Source of the DNA: Flavobacterium geliluteum
Lineage (GTDB): Bacteria > Bacteroidota > Bacteroidia > Flavobacteriales > Flavobacteriaceae
DNA length: 64,000 nt
Reading direction: 5' to 3'
Assembly (NCBI RefSeq): GCF_017948595.1
Contig: NZ_JAGFBV010000008.1
Location: forward strand, 79,741-143,740
Below, one piece after another: positions 8,748 to 17,638 of the stretch. Below the pieces are notes generated by a model, which saw only the letters and a program-made list of their open reading frames with translations, did not search any database and was not told where the DNA came from. The translations under genes were made by a program, and so were the position numbers. Position 1 is the first letter of the stretch, and each line of letters opens with the position of its first letter.

Positions 8748-9172
8748 ATCCTAAAATAATTCAAGGTGGAAATTTTTCAGATCATCGCGGAACCATTTCC
8801 TATGTGAATGATTTCAGTTTTAAGGATATTGAAAGGTTTTATATCATTAGTAATTCTGATGAAAACCCTATTAGAGCTTGGCAAGGACATAAATTAGATG
8901 CAAAAAACTTTTATTGTTTAAATGGATCTTTCAAAATTCATTTTATAAAACTTGATAATTGGGATCATCCATCGAAAGATTTAAGGATCGAAACTATTTT
9001 TGTTTCCGCATCAGAAAGTAAAATTGTTCATATTCCCGCGGGTTATGCCAATGCTATTCAATCATTAGAAAAAGATTCAAAATTAATTTCATTTTCTACT
9101 TTACCACTTGCAAATGTTAAAGAAGATGATGTTCGATACGAGTCAGATTATTGGAAAATTGATGATAAATAA
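8744..9172 (+). CDS. RmlC-like cupin (WxcM/FdtA-type sugar epimerase or ketoisomerase)
   Basis: A single-domain cupin of 142 residues. The segments SDHRGTISYVNDF, AWQGHKLDAKNFYCLNGSF and HIPAGYANAIQSL correspond to the RmlC/WxcM-type sugar cupins. It sits just upstream of a PLP aminotransferase, and the FdtA/FdtB pairing (3,4-ketoisomerase plus 3-aminotransferase) is one known arrangement of this kind. A 3,5-epimerase activity is equally possible. It overlaps the preceding gene by 4 bases and the next by 11. Family is reasonably sure, reaction is not. Confidence 0.7.
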   Translation: MNPKIIQGGNFSDHRGTISYVNDFSFKDIERFYIISNSDENPIRAWQGHKLDAKNFYCLNGSFKIHFIKLDNWDHPSKDLRIETIFVSASESKIVHIPAGYANAIQSLEKDSKLISFSTLPLANVKEDDVRYESDYWKIDDK

Positions 9173-10301
9173 AAGAATTTTTTTATCACTTTCCGAACAA
9201 AGCGGTTTTGAAGCAGATTATGTTCAGAAGGCACTCAATTCGAGCTGGATTACTTCTGGAGGACCCAATGTAGATGATTTTGAGAAAGAATTAGAAAGTT
9301 ATATTAATGAAAAATGTTATATAACGGCATCAAATTCAGGGACTTCAGCCATTCATTTGGCATTAATTTTATTAGGAGTTCAATCTGGGGATGAAGTAAT
9401 TTGTCAGAGCATGACTTTTTCGGCTTCAGCCAATCCGATTTTATATCAGGGAGCCATTCCGGTTTTTGTAGATAGCGAATGGGATACTTGGAATCTTTGT
9501 CCGGAAAGTCTGGAAATGGCCATTAAAGACCGAATTGAAAAAGGTAAAAAACCAAAAGCGATTATCACCGTTCATCTTTATGGCAATCCCTATAAAATTG
9601 ATGAAATTCATGCGATTGCCGACAAATATAACATTCCGATTATAGAAGATAGCGCCGAAGCTTTGGGAAGTTCTTACAAAGGAAAAAAGTGCGGAACTTT
9701 TGGTGAGTTTGGAGTTTTTTCATTTAATGGAAATAAAATTATTACGACTTCAAGTGGAGGAGCGTTAATTACAAATTCAAAAAAGTTAAAAGAAAAAGCT
9801 ATTTTTTATGCTACTCAATCTAAAGATGAAGCAGTACATTACCAACATAGTAAAATTGGTTATAATTATAGAATGAGTAATATTTGCGCCGGAGTGGGAT
9901 TAGGGCAAATGAAAATTCTCCAACACAATATAAATTCCAGAAGAGCAATACACAGTTTTTATAAAGAAATTTTCAAGAGTATTGAAGGAGTAACCCTTTT
10001 TGAAGTGCCAAGTGATGACTACTATTCAAATTATTGGTTGAGTACAATTTTGATAGAACCAGACACTGTAAAAAATACAAGTAGGGAAGATTTAAGGCTC
10101 GCTTTTGAAAACGCAAACATAGAAACTCGACCACTTTGGAAACCGATGCATTTGCAACCAGTTTTTGAAAAATATCCATATTATGGAGGGAAAATCGCTG
10201 AAGAATTATTCGAAAAAGGTTTGTGTTTGCCCTCAGGGTCAAATATAACAGAAGAAGACAGAAATAGAATTAAAGAGGTGGTTAGCGCTTTTTTTAAATA
10301 A
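9162..10301 (+). CDS. DegT/DnrJ/EryC1/StrS PLP-dependent sugar aminotransferase
   Basis: A 379-residue fold-type I aminotransferase acting on a keto sugar nucleotide. ASNSGTSAIHLAL, HLYGNP, IEDSAEALGSSYKGKKCG and the PLP-lysine region FSFNGNKIITTSSGG are visible. Start: a longer frame begins at 9108 inside the upstream gene, but the family's N-terminus begins near IFLSLSEQ, so ATG 9162 is chosen. PglE-like (4-amino, route to bacillosamine or legionaminic acid) and FdtB-like (3-amino) roles are both possible. No PglD-type acetyltransferase is seen in the window. Confidence 0.82.
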   Translation: MINKRIFLSLSEQSGFEADYVQKALNSSWITSGGPNVDDFEKELESYINEKCYITASNSGTSAIHLALILLGVQSGDEVICQSMTFSASANPILYQGAIPVFVDSEWDTWNLCPESLEMAIKDRIEKGKKPKAIITVHLYGNPYKIDEIHAIADKYNIPIIEDSAEALGSSYKGKKCGTFGEFGVFSFNGNKIITTSSGGALITNSKKLKEKAIFYATQSKDEAVHYQHSKIGYNYRMSNICAGVGLGQMKILQHNINSRRAIHSFYKEIFKSIEGVTLFEVPSDDYYSNYWLSTILIEPDTVKNTSREDLRLAFENANIETRPLWKPMHLQPVFEKYPYYGGKIAEELFEKGLCLPSGSNITEEDRNRIKEVVSAFFK

Positions 10302-10316
10302 GAATTATAGTTTAAT

Positions 10317-10865
10317 ATGAAAATTGAAGAGACGTTTATAAAAGATTTAGTAGTTGTAGAACCAACCGTATTTGGGGACGAGAGAGGTTACTTTTTTGAG
10401 TCTTATAGTAAAACCAAATTTGAAGATTTAGGTATCAATATTGAGTTTGTTCAGGACAATCAGTCATTCTCTAAAAAAGGAACTTTAAGAGGTTTACATT
10501 ATCAAAATCCGCCTTTTGCACAAACAAAATTGGTTCGAGTTTTAGAAGGAGAAATTATTGATGTTGCAGTAGATTTAAGAAAAGATTCTCCAACTTACGG
10601 ACAATCATTTAGCGTTTTATTGTCTGCCGAAAATAAAAAACAATTGTTAGTTCCTCAAGGTTTTGCACATGGTTTTTCGGTAATTAGTGAAACAGCTTCG
10701 GTGATGTACAAATGCGATCAGTTTTATAACAAAGCTTCTGAAGGCGGTATTAAATTTGATGATCCATCTTTCAATATTGATTGGGGAATGGATTTAAAAG
10801 ACGCAATCGTTTCAGAAAAAGATCAAATACTTCCTTTTATTGATAATTGTAATAGTTTGTTTTAA
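10317..10865 (+). CDS. rfbC: dTDP-4-dehydrorhamnose 3,5-epimerase
   Basis: RmlC, 182 residues, the normal length. It makes dTDP-4-keto-L-rhamnose. Cupin landmarks are EPTVFGDERGYFFESY, the catalytic His in TLRGLHYQ, DVAVDLRKDSPTYGQ with the conserved Asp, and VPQGFAHGFSV. It is followed with a one-base TAATG overlap by rmlD and then rmlA, so it belongs to a dTDP-L-rhamnose set. The dehydratase rmlB is not in this window and must be encoded elsewhere. Confidence 0.93.
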   Translation: MKIEETFIKDLVVVEPTVFGDERGYFFESYSKTKFEDLGINIEFVQDNQSFSKKGTLRGLHYQNPPFAQTKLVRVLEGEIIDVAVDLRKDSPTYGQSFSVLLSAENKKQLLVPQGFAHGFSVISETASVMYKCDQFYNKASEGGIKFDDPSFNIDWGMDLKDAIVSEKDQILPFIDNCNSLF

Positions 10866-11710
10866 TGAAAAAAATTCTTGTAACAGGAGCAAACGGCCAA
10901 TTAGGTTCTGAACTTTCGGTTTTATCTTCAAAATATCCGGAATACAATTGGATTTTTGCAGATAGAACTCAAATTACCTTGGATAATTTAGAAGTTTTAA
11001 AATTACAATTAAATGAAATTAAACCTGATATAATTTTAAATTGTGGTGCTTATACGGCAGTTGATAAAGCTGAGACAGAAACAGAATTAGCTTTTACAAT
11101 TAATGAGTCATCTGTAAAGTTAATAGCAGAATTTGCATCAGAGAATAGAGCGAAATTAATTCATATTTCTACTGATTATGTTTTTGACGGAACTTCTTCG
11201 ATTGCTTTAAATGAAGAGGAGAAGACGAATCCGATTAATGTGTACGGGGCTAGTAAAAGAGCGGGTGAAATTGCTTGTTTAGAAAAAAATCCAGACGCAA
11301 TTATTGTAAGAACTTCTTGGGTATATAGTAAATTTGGAAACAATTTTGTAAAAACCATGCAGCGATTAATGCAGGAAAGAGAATCCTTAAATGTGGTAAA
11401 TGATCAAATTGGTTCGCCAACTTATGCTGCCGATCTTGCTCAGGCAATGCTTGATATTTTGAAAGCTCCAAATTGGATACCGGGAATTTACAATTATTCA
11501 AATGAAGGAGAAATAAGTTGGCATGAATTTGCGTTGGATATAAAAGAATTTGGCGGTTATAATTGTAACGTTAGCGGAATTCCATCATCAGCTTATCCAA
11601 CACCTGCAAAACGGCCGGAATTTTCTTTATTAGATAAGAAAAAAATTAAAACCATTTATAATTTAGATATTCCAAATTATAAAGAAAGTTTGAAAAAAAT
11701 ATTCATTTAA
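10865..11710 (+). CDS. rfbD: dTDP-4-dehydrorhamnose reductase
   Basis: RmlD, 281 residues, catalysing the last step to dTDP-L-rhamnose. The motifs GANGQLGSEL, HISTDYVFDG and YGASKRAGE (YxxxK) are present, and RTSWVYSKFGNNFVKTM is characteristic. It is shorter in similarity to the RmlD-like protein at 4832, which lacks these exact signatures, so this is taken as the true rhamnose reductase. An 82-base AT-rich gap with a short tandem repeat separates it from rmlA. Confidence 0.93.
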   Translation: MKKILVTGANGQLGSELSVLSSKYPEYNWIFADRTQITLDNLEVLKLQLNEIKPDIILNCGAYTAVDKAETETELAFTINESSVKLIAEFASENRAKLIHISTDYVFDGTSSIALNEEEKTNPINVYGASKRAGEIACLEKNPDAIIVRTSWVYSKFGNNFVKTMQRLMQERESLNVVNDQIGSPTYAADLAQAMLDILKAPNWIPGIYNYSNEGEISWHEFALDIKEFGGYNCNVSGIPSSAYPTPAKRPEFSLLDKKKIKTIYNLDIPNYKESLKKIFI

Positions 11711-11752
11711 AATAACATGATTTAAAAATTTGAATTTAGTATTTCGTTAACG

Positions 11753-11786
11753 AAATCTAAAATCTAAAATCTAAAATCTAAAATCA
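11753..11786. repeat. Tandem heptamer repeat (AAATCTA)
   Basis: Four exact head-to-tail copies of AAATCTA start at 11753, 11760, 11767 and 11774, followed by a partial copy (AAATCAA). The array ends 6 bases before the rmlA start codon at 11793. Such AAATCTA strings occur between flavobacterial genes. Copy number could vary by slippage and change the spacing of the 5' leader. Confidence 0.85.
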
Positions 11787-11792
11787 AGATTT

Positions 11793-12677
<885 letters not shown>

Positions 12678-12709
12678 TTTCGATAGAAAATAATTTTTTG
12701 AAATCTTTA

Positions 12710-12732
12710 ATTTGTATTTTTGTAATACAAAT
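12710..12732 (+). promoter_or_regulatory. Promoter -7 box inside a perfect inverted repeat
   Basis: TATTTTTG (12715-12722) matches the Bacteroidota -7 consensus TAnnTTTG. It lies within a perfect 9-base inverted repeat, ATTTGTATT (12710-12718) and AATACAAAT (12724-12732), with a 5-base loop. No TTTG is seen 19 bases upstream. It may be the promoter of the gene starting at 12762, with the repeat as an operator or RNA hairpin. Function is inferred. Confidence 0.45.
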
Positions 12733-12761
12733 CGTGAATTTAATATTAAAACCAAACTCAT

Positions 12762-14729
12762 TTGGATACCAATAAACAAAACAAAATAGGGGATTTGTTG
12801 CATAATTTATTGTCACCAAGAAATTTAAGACTCAGTATTCATAATCTTAGTTATCTGCCAAGGTGGATTATTGTTGCGATAGATATTTTAGTTATTGCAT
12901 TTGCATTTTCTTTCACTTACATGTTATTTGAGGGCACTGCTATGGGGTATATTATAACGTCGCATCATTATGTTTACATAAGTGGTATTATAGTAACAAA
13001 TATTTTCTTTTTCTGGTTGTTCCGAACTTATTCAGGAATTATCAGGCACTCTTCTTACATTGACGCGATAAAATTGCTTTTTTCGCAAATGTCTGTCTTG
13101 GTATTCTTTTTATTTGTTAATCTGCTTTATGAACTATATTCAGGACACAAAGCTTTTCTAAATACTGCTCTTTTTATAAATATTGTACTGTCATTTTGTG
13201 GCTTATTTTTATACCGAGTGGTTGTAAAGCAAACCTTTGAGCTTTATTTTTCTGAAAAAACGTCATCAAAATTAATTAGAACTGTAATTTACGGTACAGA
13301 CGCCAATGCTATATCCGTTGCCAATGCCTTAAAATTTGAAACGCCTTCTCGTTTTAAAATAGTTGGTTTTATTGATAAAAACAGTCAGAATGCATCTAAG
13401 CGAATGCTGGATCTGCCCATACTTATTCAGAGAAAAAGATTACCAGCCTTAATGCGATCTGTTGCCGCAGAAGGGGTAATTATAGCAGATAAAAGTTTGA
13501 CCAAAGACGAACAATTGGTAATTGTAGATCAATGTTTAGAGTTCAATTATAGGGTTTATACGGTTCCATTAATTTCCGACTGGGAAAATCAAAAAGAAAT
13601 TTCTCAAAAGGTAAAGAACATTCAAATTGAAGATTTATTAGAGAGAAAACCAATTGTTTTGGATAGCAAGTCTATTTCAAAACAATTAAAAGATAAAACG
13701 ATTCTTATTACAGGTGCAGCTGGTTCTATTGGTAGCGAAATAGTACGCCAAGTAGCCGGTTTTAGTCCTAAAGCCATTATAATATTAGATCAGGCAGAAA
13801 CGCCACTTCATAGTTTGCATTTGGAAATGCAGGCAGCAGGAACAAATGCTAAAATACATGCTGTTATTGCCGATGTAAAAAGCAAACAAGCTATCGAGAG
13901 AGTGTTTAAAAACTTACAACCTCAAGTTGTATTTCATGCAGCGGCCTATAAACACGTTCCTCTAATGGAAGAAAATCCATCACAGGCGATTCTAACCAAT
14001 ATAGAAGGAACAAAAAATTTGGCTGATCTGGCATGTAAATATGGTGTCAAGAAGTTTGTAATGGTTTCTACAGACAAAGCGGTGAATCCGAGTAATGTTA
14101 TGGGAGCTAGTAAGCGTATTGCCGAAAAATACGTACAATCATTGTTTCTGAAAAATCAAAAAGAGGAGAATAATTATAAAACGAAGTTTATTACTACTCG
14201 ATTTGGAAATGTATTAGGTTCCAACGGATCGGTTGTGCCTCTGTTTACAAAACAAATTGCCGAAGGTGGTCCTGTTACCATAACCCATCAGGATATTATT
14301 CGTTATTTTATGACGATTCCTGAAGCTTGCCAACTGGTTCTAGAAGCTGGAGCAATGGGTAATGGTGGTGAAATTTATATTTTTGATATGGGAAAACCTG
14401 TCAAAATTATAGACTTGGCCAAAAAAATGATAAAATTAGCAGGTTTTATTCCTGACAAAGAGATAAAAATTAAGATCGTTGGTTTGCGCCCAGGCGAAAA
14501 ATTGTATGAAGAATTACTAAATGACAATTCGAAAACATTACCAACCTACCACAACAAAATTATGATTGCTCAGGAAATTCAGGATGAATACGAAAATTTG
14601 CATACTGAGATTGACGAGTTAATTGGGATAGCCAATTTTTTTGATAATGATGATATCGTTTCAAAAATGAAGAAAATTGTTCCGGAGTTCAAAAGTATGA
14701 ATTCTAGTTTTGAAGTACTGGACAAATAA
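12762..14729 (+). CDS. Membrane UDP-GlcNAc 4,6-dehydratase, WbpM/FlaA1-like (long form)
   Basis: A 655-residue inner-membrane enzyme. Four hydrophobic helices fill about residues 34-147, a first Rossmann-like region follows, then a catalytic SDR domain with ITGAAGSIGSE near 312, VSTDKAVNPSNVMGASKR (MxxxK) and RFGNVLGSNGSVVPLF. It makes UDP-4-keto-6-deoxy-GlcNAc for UDP-QuiNAc (with the WbpV-like protein) or for 4-amino sugars. The start is TTG at 12762; the next in-frame Met falls within the membrane region, so TTG is favoured. A terminator follows the gene. Confidence 0.88.
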   Translation: MDTNKQNKIGDLLHNLLSPRNLRLSIHNLSYLPRWIIVAIDILVIAFAFSFTYMLFEGTAMGYIITSHHYVYISGIIVTNIFFFWLFRTYSGIIRHSSYIDAIKLLFSQMSVLVFFLFVNLLYELYSGHKAFLNTALFINIVLSFCGLFLYRVVVKQTFELYFSEKTSSKLIRTVIYGTDANAISVANALKFETPSRFKIVGFIDKNSQNASKRMLDLPILIQRKRLPALMRSVAAEGVIIADKSLTKDEQLVIVDQCLEFNYRVYTVPLISDWENQKEISQKVKNIQIEDLLERKPIVLDSKSISKQLKDKTILITGAAGSIGSEIVRQVAGFSPKAIIILDQAETPLHSLHLEMQAAGTNAKIHAVIADVKSKQAIERVFKNLQPQVVFHAAAYKHVPLMEENPSQAILTNIEGTKNLADLACKYGVKKFVMVSTDKAVNPSNVMGASKRIAEKYVQSLFLKNQKEENNYKTKFITTRFGNVLGSNGSVVPLFTKQIAEGGPVTITHQDIIRYFMTIPEACQLVLEAGAMGNGGEIYIFDMGKPVKIIDLAKKMIKLAGFIPDKEIKIKIVGLRPGEKLYEELLNDNSKTLPTYHNKIMIAQEIQDEYENLHTEIDELIGIANFFDNDDIVSKMKKIVPEFKSMNSSFEVLDK

Positions 14730-14753
14730 TGGTATAGATTTCTAAATTTAAAT

Positions 14754-14786
14754 AAGGTGTTTTTTTAGCAAAAAGCACCTTTTTGC
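14754..14786 (+). terminator. Rho-independent terminator
   Basis: AAGGTGTTTTTT (from 14754) pairs with AAAAAGCACCTT (14770-14781) across a short loop with one G-T pair, and more T residues follow. It lies 25 bases after the WbpM-like gene, so it probably ends the sugar-nucleotide part of the locus. Confidence 0.7.
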
Positions 14787-14891
14787 GTTTTAGAGCCGTA
14801 GTGTTTTACATAAAAATCTGGTTAATTGACAGAAACTTTATTGCGAATAGAATTTTAGTTTTTTCAATCTGTTATGGAATCAAAATAAAAG

Positions 14892-14899
14892 TATATTTG
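14892..14899 (+). promoter_or_regulatory. Promoter -7 element upstream of the ABC exporter
   Basis: TATATTTG fits TAnnTTTG exactly and lies 71 bases before the start codon of wzm, in the 241-base gap after the terminator. No clear TTTG -33 box is seen 19 bases upstream. The rest of the gap shows nothing gene-like. Together with the terminator it suggests a new transcription unit for export and glycosyltransferase genes. Confidence 0.5.
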
Positions 14900-14970
14900 C
14901 TGTCAATTAGTTTTATCATTCTGGTGAGACTATTTAGAATTCTAGAGCATATATAACTATTAATGTAGCA

Positions 14971-15837
14971 ATGAATAATTCGGAAAATAATCCATCCTGG
15001 TTGTTTGAAATAACGCCAAAAAATAATTTTTTCTCCTTAAATTTCAAAGAAATTTGGCAGTACAGAGATTTGTTATTTCTGTTTGTAAAAAGAGACGTAA
15101 TTACAGTGTACAAACAGACTGTTTTGGGCCCGCTCTGGTACTTAATTCAGCCTTTGTTTACCTCAGTCACTTTTACTATCATTTTTAACAATGTTGCCGG
15201 AATTAAAACAGGTGGGATTCCGCCATTTTTATTCAATTTAGCAGGAATCACCGTTTGGAATTATTTTACAGCCTGTCTTACTGGAACTTCAGATACTTTT
15301 AAAGCGAACGCTAGTATTTTTGGAAAAGTTTATTTCCCTCGAATTATTACACCCCTTTCGATCGTGATTTCAAATTTGATAAAGTTTGGAATTCAATTTC
15401 TAATTTTTATCGCTTTTTATATTTACTACTATATTGCAGGATATGATTTGGTTTTGAATGGTTATCTGGTGTTTTTCCCCGTTCTAATTGCTATTATGGG
15501 TATTTTAGGACTTGGATTAGGAATGCTGATTTCTTCGATGGTAACAAAATATAGAGATTTTAGCCATTTGATTGGTTTTGGAATACAATTGCTAATGTAC
15601 CTCTCGGCGGTGATGTACCCAATGCAATTATTAAAGCAAAAGTTACCCAAACTAGGTTGGCTTGTCGAGTATAATCCGCTGGCTTATATTATCGAGACTT
15701 CACGCTATATGCTTTTGAATGTTGGCAATGTTTCGGTAATGGGACTAATTTATACATTCATAGTCACTGTTATATTGTTTTTTATCGGACTTTTAATTTT
15801 TAATAAAACTGAAAAAAGCTTTATTGATACTGTTTAA
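14971..15837 (+). CDS. wzm: Polysaccharide ABC exporter permease
   Basis: A 288-residue ABC-2-type permease with six predicted membrane helices, which moves undecaprenyl-linked glycan across the inner membrane. The N-terminal amphipathic part (WQYRDLLFLFVKRDVITVYK) and GPLWYLIQPL are typical of Wzm/TagG proteins. It is paired with Wzt 21 bases downstream. Its presence implies ABC-dependent assembly, in which the chain is completed in the cytoplasm. Confidence 0.92.
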   Translation: MNNSENNPSWLFEITPKNNFFSLNFKEIWQYRDLLFLFVKRDVITVYKQTVLGPLWYLIQPLFTSVTFTIIFNNVAGIKTGGIPPFLFNLAGITVWNYFTACLTGTSDTFKANASIFGKVYFPRIITPLSIVISNLIKFGIQFLIFIAFYIYYYIAGYDLVLNGYLVFFPVLIAIMGILGLGLGMLISSMVTKYRDFSHLIGFGIQLLMYLSAVMYPMQLLKQKLPKLGWLVEYNPLAYIIETSRYMLLNVGNVSVMGLIYTFIVTVILFFIGLLIFNKTEKSFIDTV

Positions 15838-15858
15838 TTAGCTTTAGCGAAAGAAAAA

Positions 15859-17130
15859 ATGAGTAAAGACATTATATTAAAAGCCGAAAATATTTCTAAA
15901 CAATATCGTTTAGGACAGGTGGGTACCGGAACATTAAGCCATGACATAAATCGCTGGTGGCACCAGATAAGAGGAAAAGAAAATCCGTATTTGAAAATTG
16001 GCGAGATCAATGACCGTTCTACAAAAGGTTCTTCAGATTATGTTTGGGCTTTGCAGGATATTAATTTTGAGGTAGAAAGAGGTGAAGTTTTAGGTATTAT
16101 TGGTAAAAATGGTGCTGGAAAATCTACTTTGCTAAAAATACTTTCAAAAGTAACAGCTCCAACAACCGGAAGTATTAAATCTCGTGGTAGAATTGCTTCA
16201 CTTTTAGAGGTAGGTACCGGTTTTAACGGAGAAATGACCGGAAGAGAAAATATCTTCTTAAACGGCGCCATTCTTGGAATGACCAAAAAAGAAATTACCT
16301 CCAAACTTGCTGAGATAATAGAGTTTTCAGGTTGCGAACGCTATATAGATACCCCCGTAAAAAGATATAGTTCCGGAATGACAGTTCGTTTGGCGTTTGC
16401 TGTTGCCGCTTTTCTAGAGCCTGAAATTTTGGTGATCGATGAGGTACTTGCGGTGGGTGATGCTGAGTTTCAGAAAAAAGCTATTGGGAAGATGCAGGAT
16501 ATTTCAAAGGGTGAGGGACGTACAGTTTTGTTCGTAAGTCATAACATGGCAGCGGTAAAAAGCCTCTGTACAAGAGGAATTGTCATGGAACATGGAAAAG
16601 TTGTTTTTGATGGAGGTATTGATCAATCGATTCAGAGATATTTATCTACCAAAAATAATAATATTGGTCTCATTGATAGGAAGGACAGACTTGGAACTGG
16701 AAATGTAAAAATAATAGATGTAAAAATTCAAGACTACGAAAAAATAATGACTGGTTCAAATATGATAATTGAGCTCTTTTATAAAACGGTTGTTGAAAAT
16801 TCTAGGATTAATGAATTTGGTTTGAGTATATGGGATTATAAAGAAAATAGGATAATTAGCCTGTCTTCAACGTTTAAAGATCAATTAAATGACATATCTG
16901 AGTCAGGTGTAATATTATGTGAAATTCCCAACATGCCTTTAGTGAAGGGTACTTATAAACTAAATTGTTTTGTAAGTTCTATATTTGGTTTAGAAGATTA
17001 TATAGAAAATGTACAAGAGTTTGATGTTGAAGATAGTGATATATTTGGTACTGGAAAGACAATAGACCCTGAGTGGGGGATGATAATTGTAGAACATAAC
17101 TGGAGTAAAAAAGATGTTACAAAAAATTGA
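15859..17130 (+). CDS. wzt: Polysaccharide ABC exporter ATPase with C-terminal glycan-binding domain
   Basis: A 423-residue ATPase. The nucleotide-binding domain covers about residues 1-260: Walker A GKNGAGKST, signature YSSGM, Walker B ILVIDEVLAVGD, switch His in FVSHN. About 160 further residues form a beta-rich Wzt C-terminal domain of the kind that recognises the finished non-reducing end in E. coli O9a-type systems. That tail suggests export is coupled to a terminal modification. The next gene, a methyltransferase, overlaps it by 17 bases. Confidence 0.92.
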   Translation: MSKDIILKAENISKQYRLGQVGTGTLSHDINRWWHQIRGKENPYLKIGEINDRSTKGSSDYVWALQDINFEVERGEVLGIIGKNGAGKSTLLKILSKVTAPTTGSIKSRGRIASLLEVGTGFNGEMTGRENIFLNGAILGMTKKEITSKLAEIIEFSGCERYIDTPVKRYSSGMTVRLAFAVAAFLEPEILVIDEVLAVGDAEFQKKAIGKMQDISKGEGRTVLFVSHNMAAVKSLCTRGIVMEHGKVVFDGGIDQSIQRYLSTKNNNIGLIDRKDRLGTGNVKIIDVKIQDYEKIMTGSNMIIELFYKTVVENSRINEFGLSIWDYKENRIISLSSTFKDQLNDISESGVILCEIPNMPLVKGTYKLNCFVSSIFGLEDYIENVQEFDVEDSDIFGTGKTIDPEWGMIIVEHNWSKKDVTKN

Positions 17131-17638
17131 AGATTTAGAAAAATGGAATGATATCGAAGATCCCTGGGGATATAATGATAATGTTCATGATGCATTAAGA
17201 AAAAGAATTCTATTGGACGAAATACCAAAAATGCAATACAAGAATGTTTTGGATATAGGTTGTGGACAGGGATTTGTTACAAAAGATTTACCAGGTGAAA
17301 AAGTTTACGGCGTTGATATTTCGGAAACAGCCATAAAATATGCACAAAATAATAATAAGAATGTTATTTATTCAACGGGTTCGATTTTCGAAATTGACAA
17401 ATTGTTTGATATTAAATTTGATTTAATAATAATTACAGGAGTTTTATATCCGCAATATATTGGAAACTCGTCATCACTTATTTATTTATTAATAGATAAA
17501 ATTTTAAAGTCTAATGGAATTTTAATTTCTGTACATATAAATGAATGGTATTCTTGTCAGTTTCCGTATTTAAAAATAAATCAAGTGTTTTATGATTACA
17601 GAGAATTTACACATAATTTAGAAATATATTCAAAATGA
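17114..17638 (+). CDS. Class I SAM-dependent methyltransferase
   Basis: A small methyltransferase of 174 residues. Motif I is NVLDIGCGQGF, followed by VYGVDIS (acidic end of strand 2) and FDLIIITGVLY (motif IV region). No membrane segments. It overlaps wzt by 17 bases and the next gene by 4, so the three are translationally coupled. A sugar O-methyltransferase acting on the growing glycan, perhaps as a chain-terminating cap read by the Wzt tail, is the favoured guess. The substrate is not visible in the sequence. Confidence 0.8.
   Translation: MLQKIEDLEKWNDIEDPWGYNDNVHDALRKRILLDEIPKMQYKNVLDIGCGQGFVTKDLPGEKVYGVDISETAIKYAQNNNKNVIYSTGSIFEIDKLFDIKFDLIIITGVLYPQYIGNSSSLIYLLIDKILKSNGILISVHINEWYSCQFPYLKINQVFYDYREFTHNLEIYSK

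Noticed and set aside
9108..9161. Longer N-terminus for the aminotransferase
   Set aside because: The extra 18 residues lie inside the cupin gene and do not resemble the family; ATG 9162 fits the usual start.
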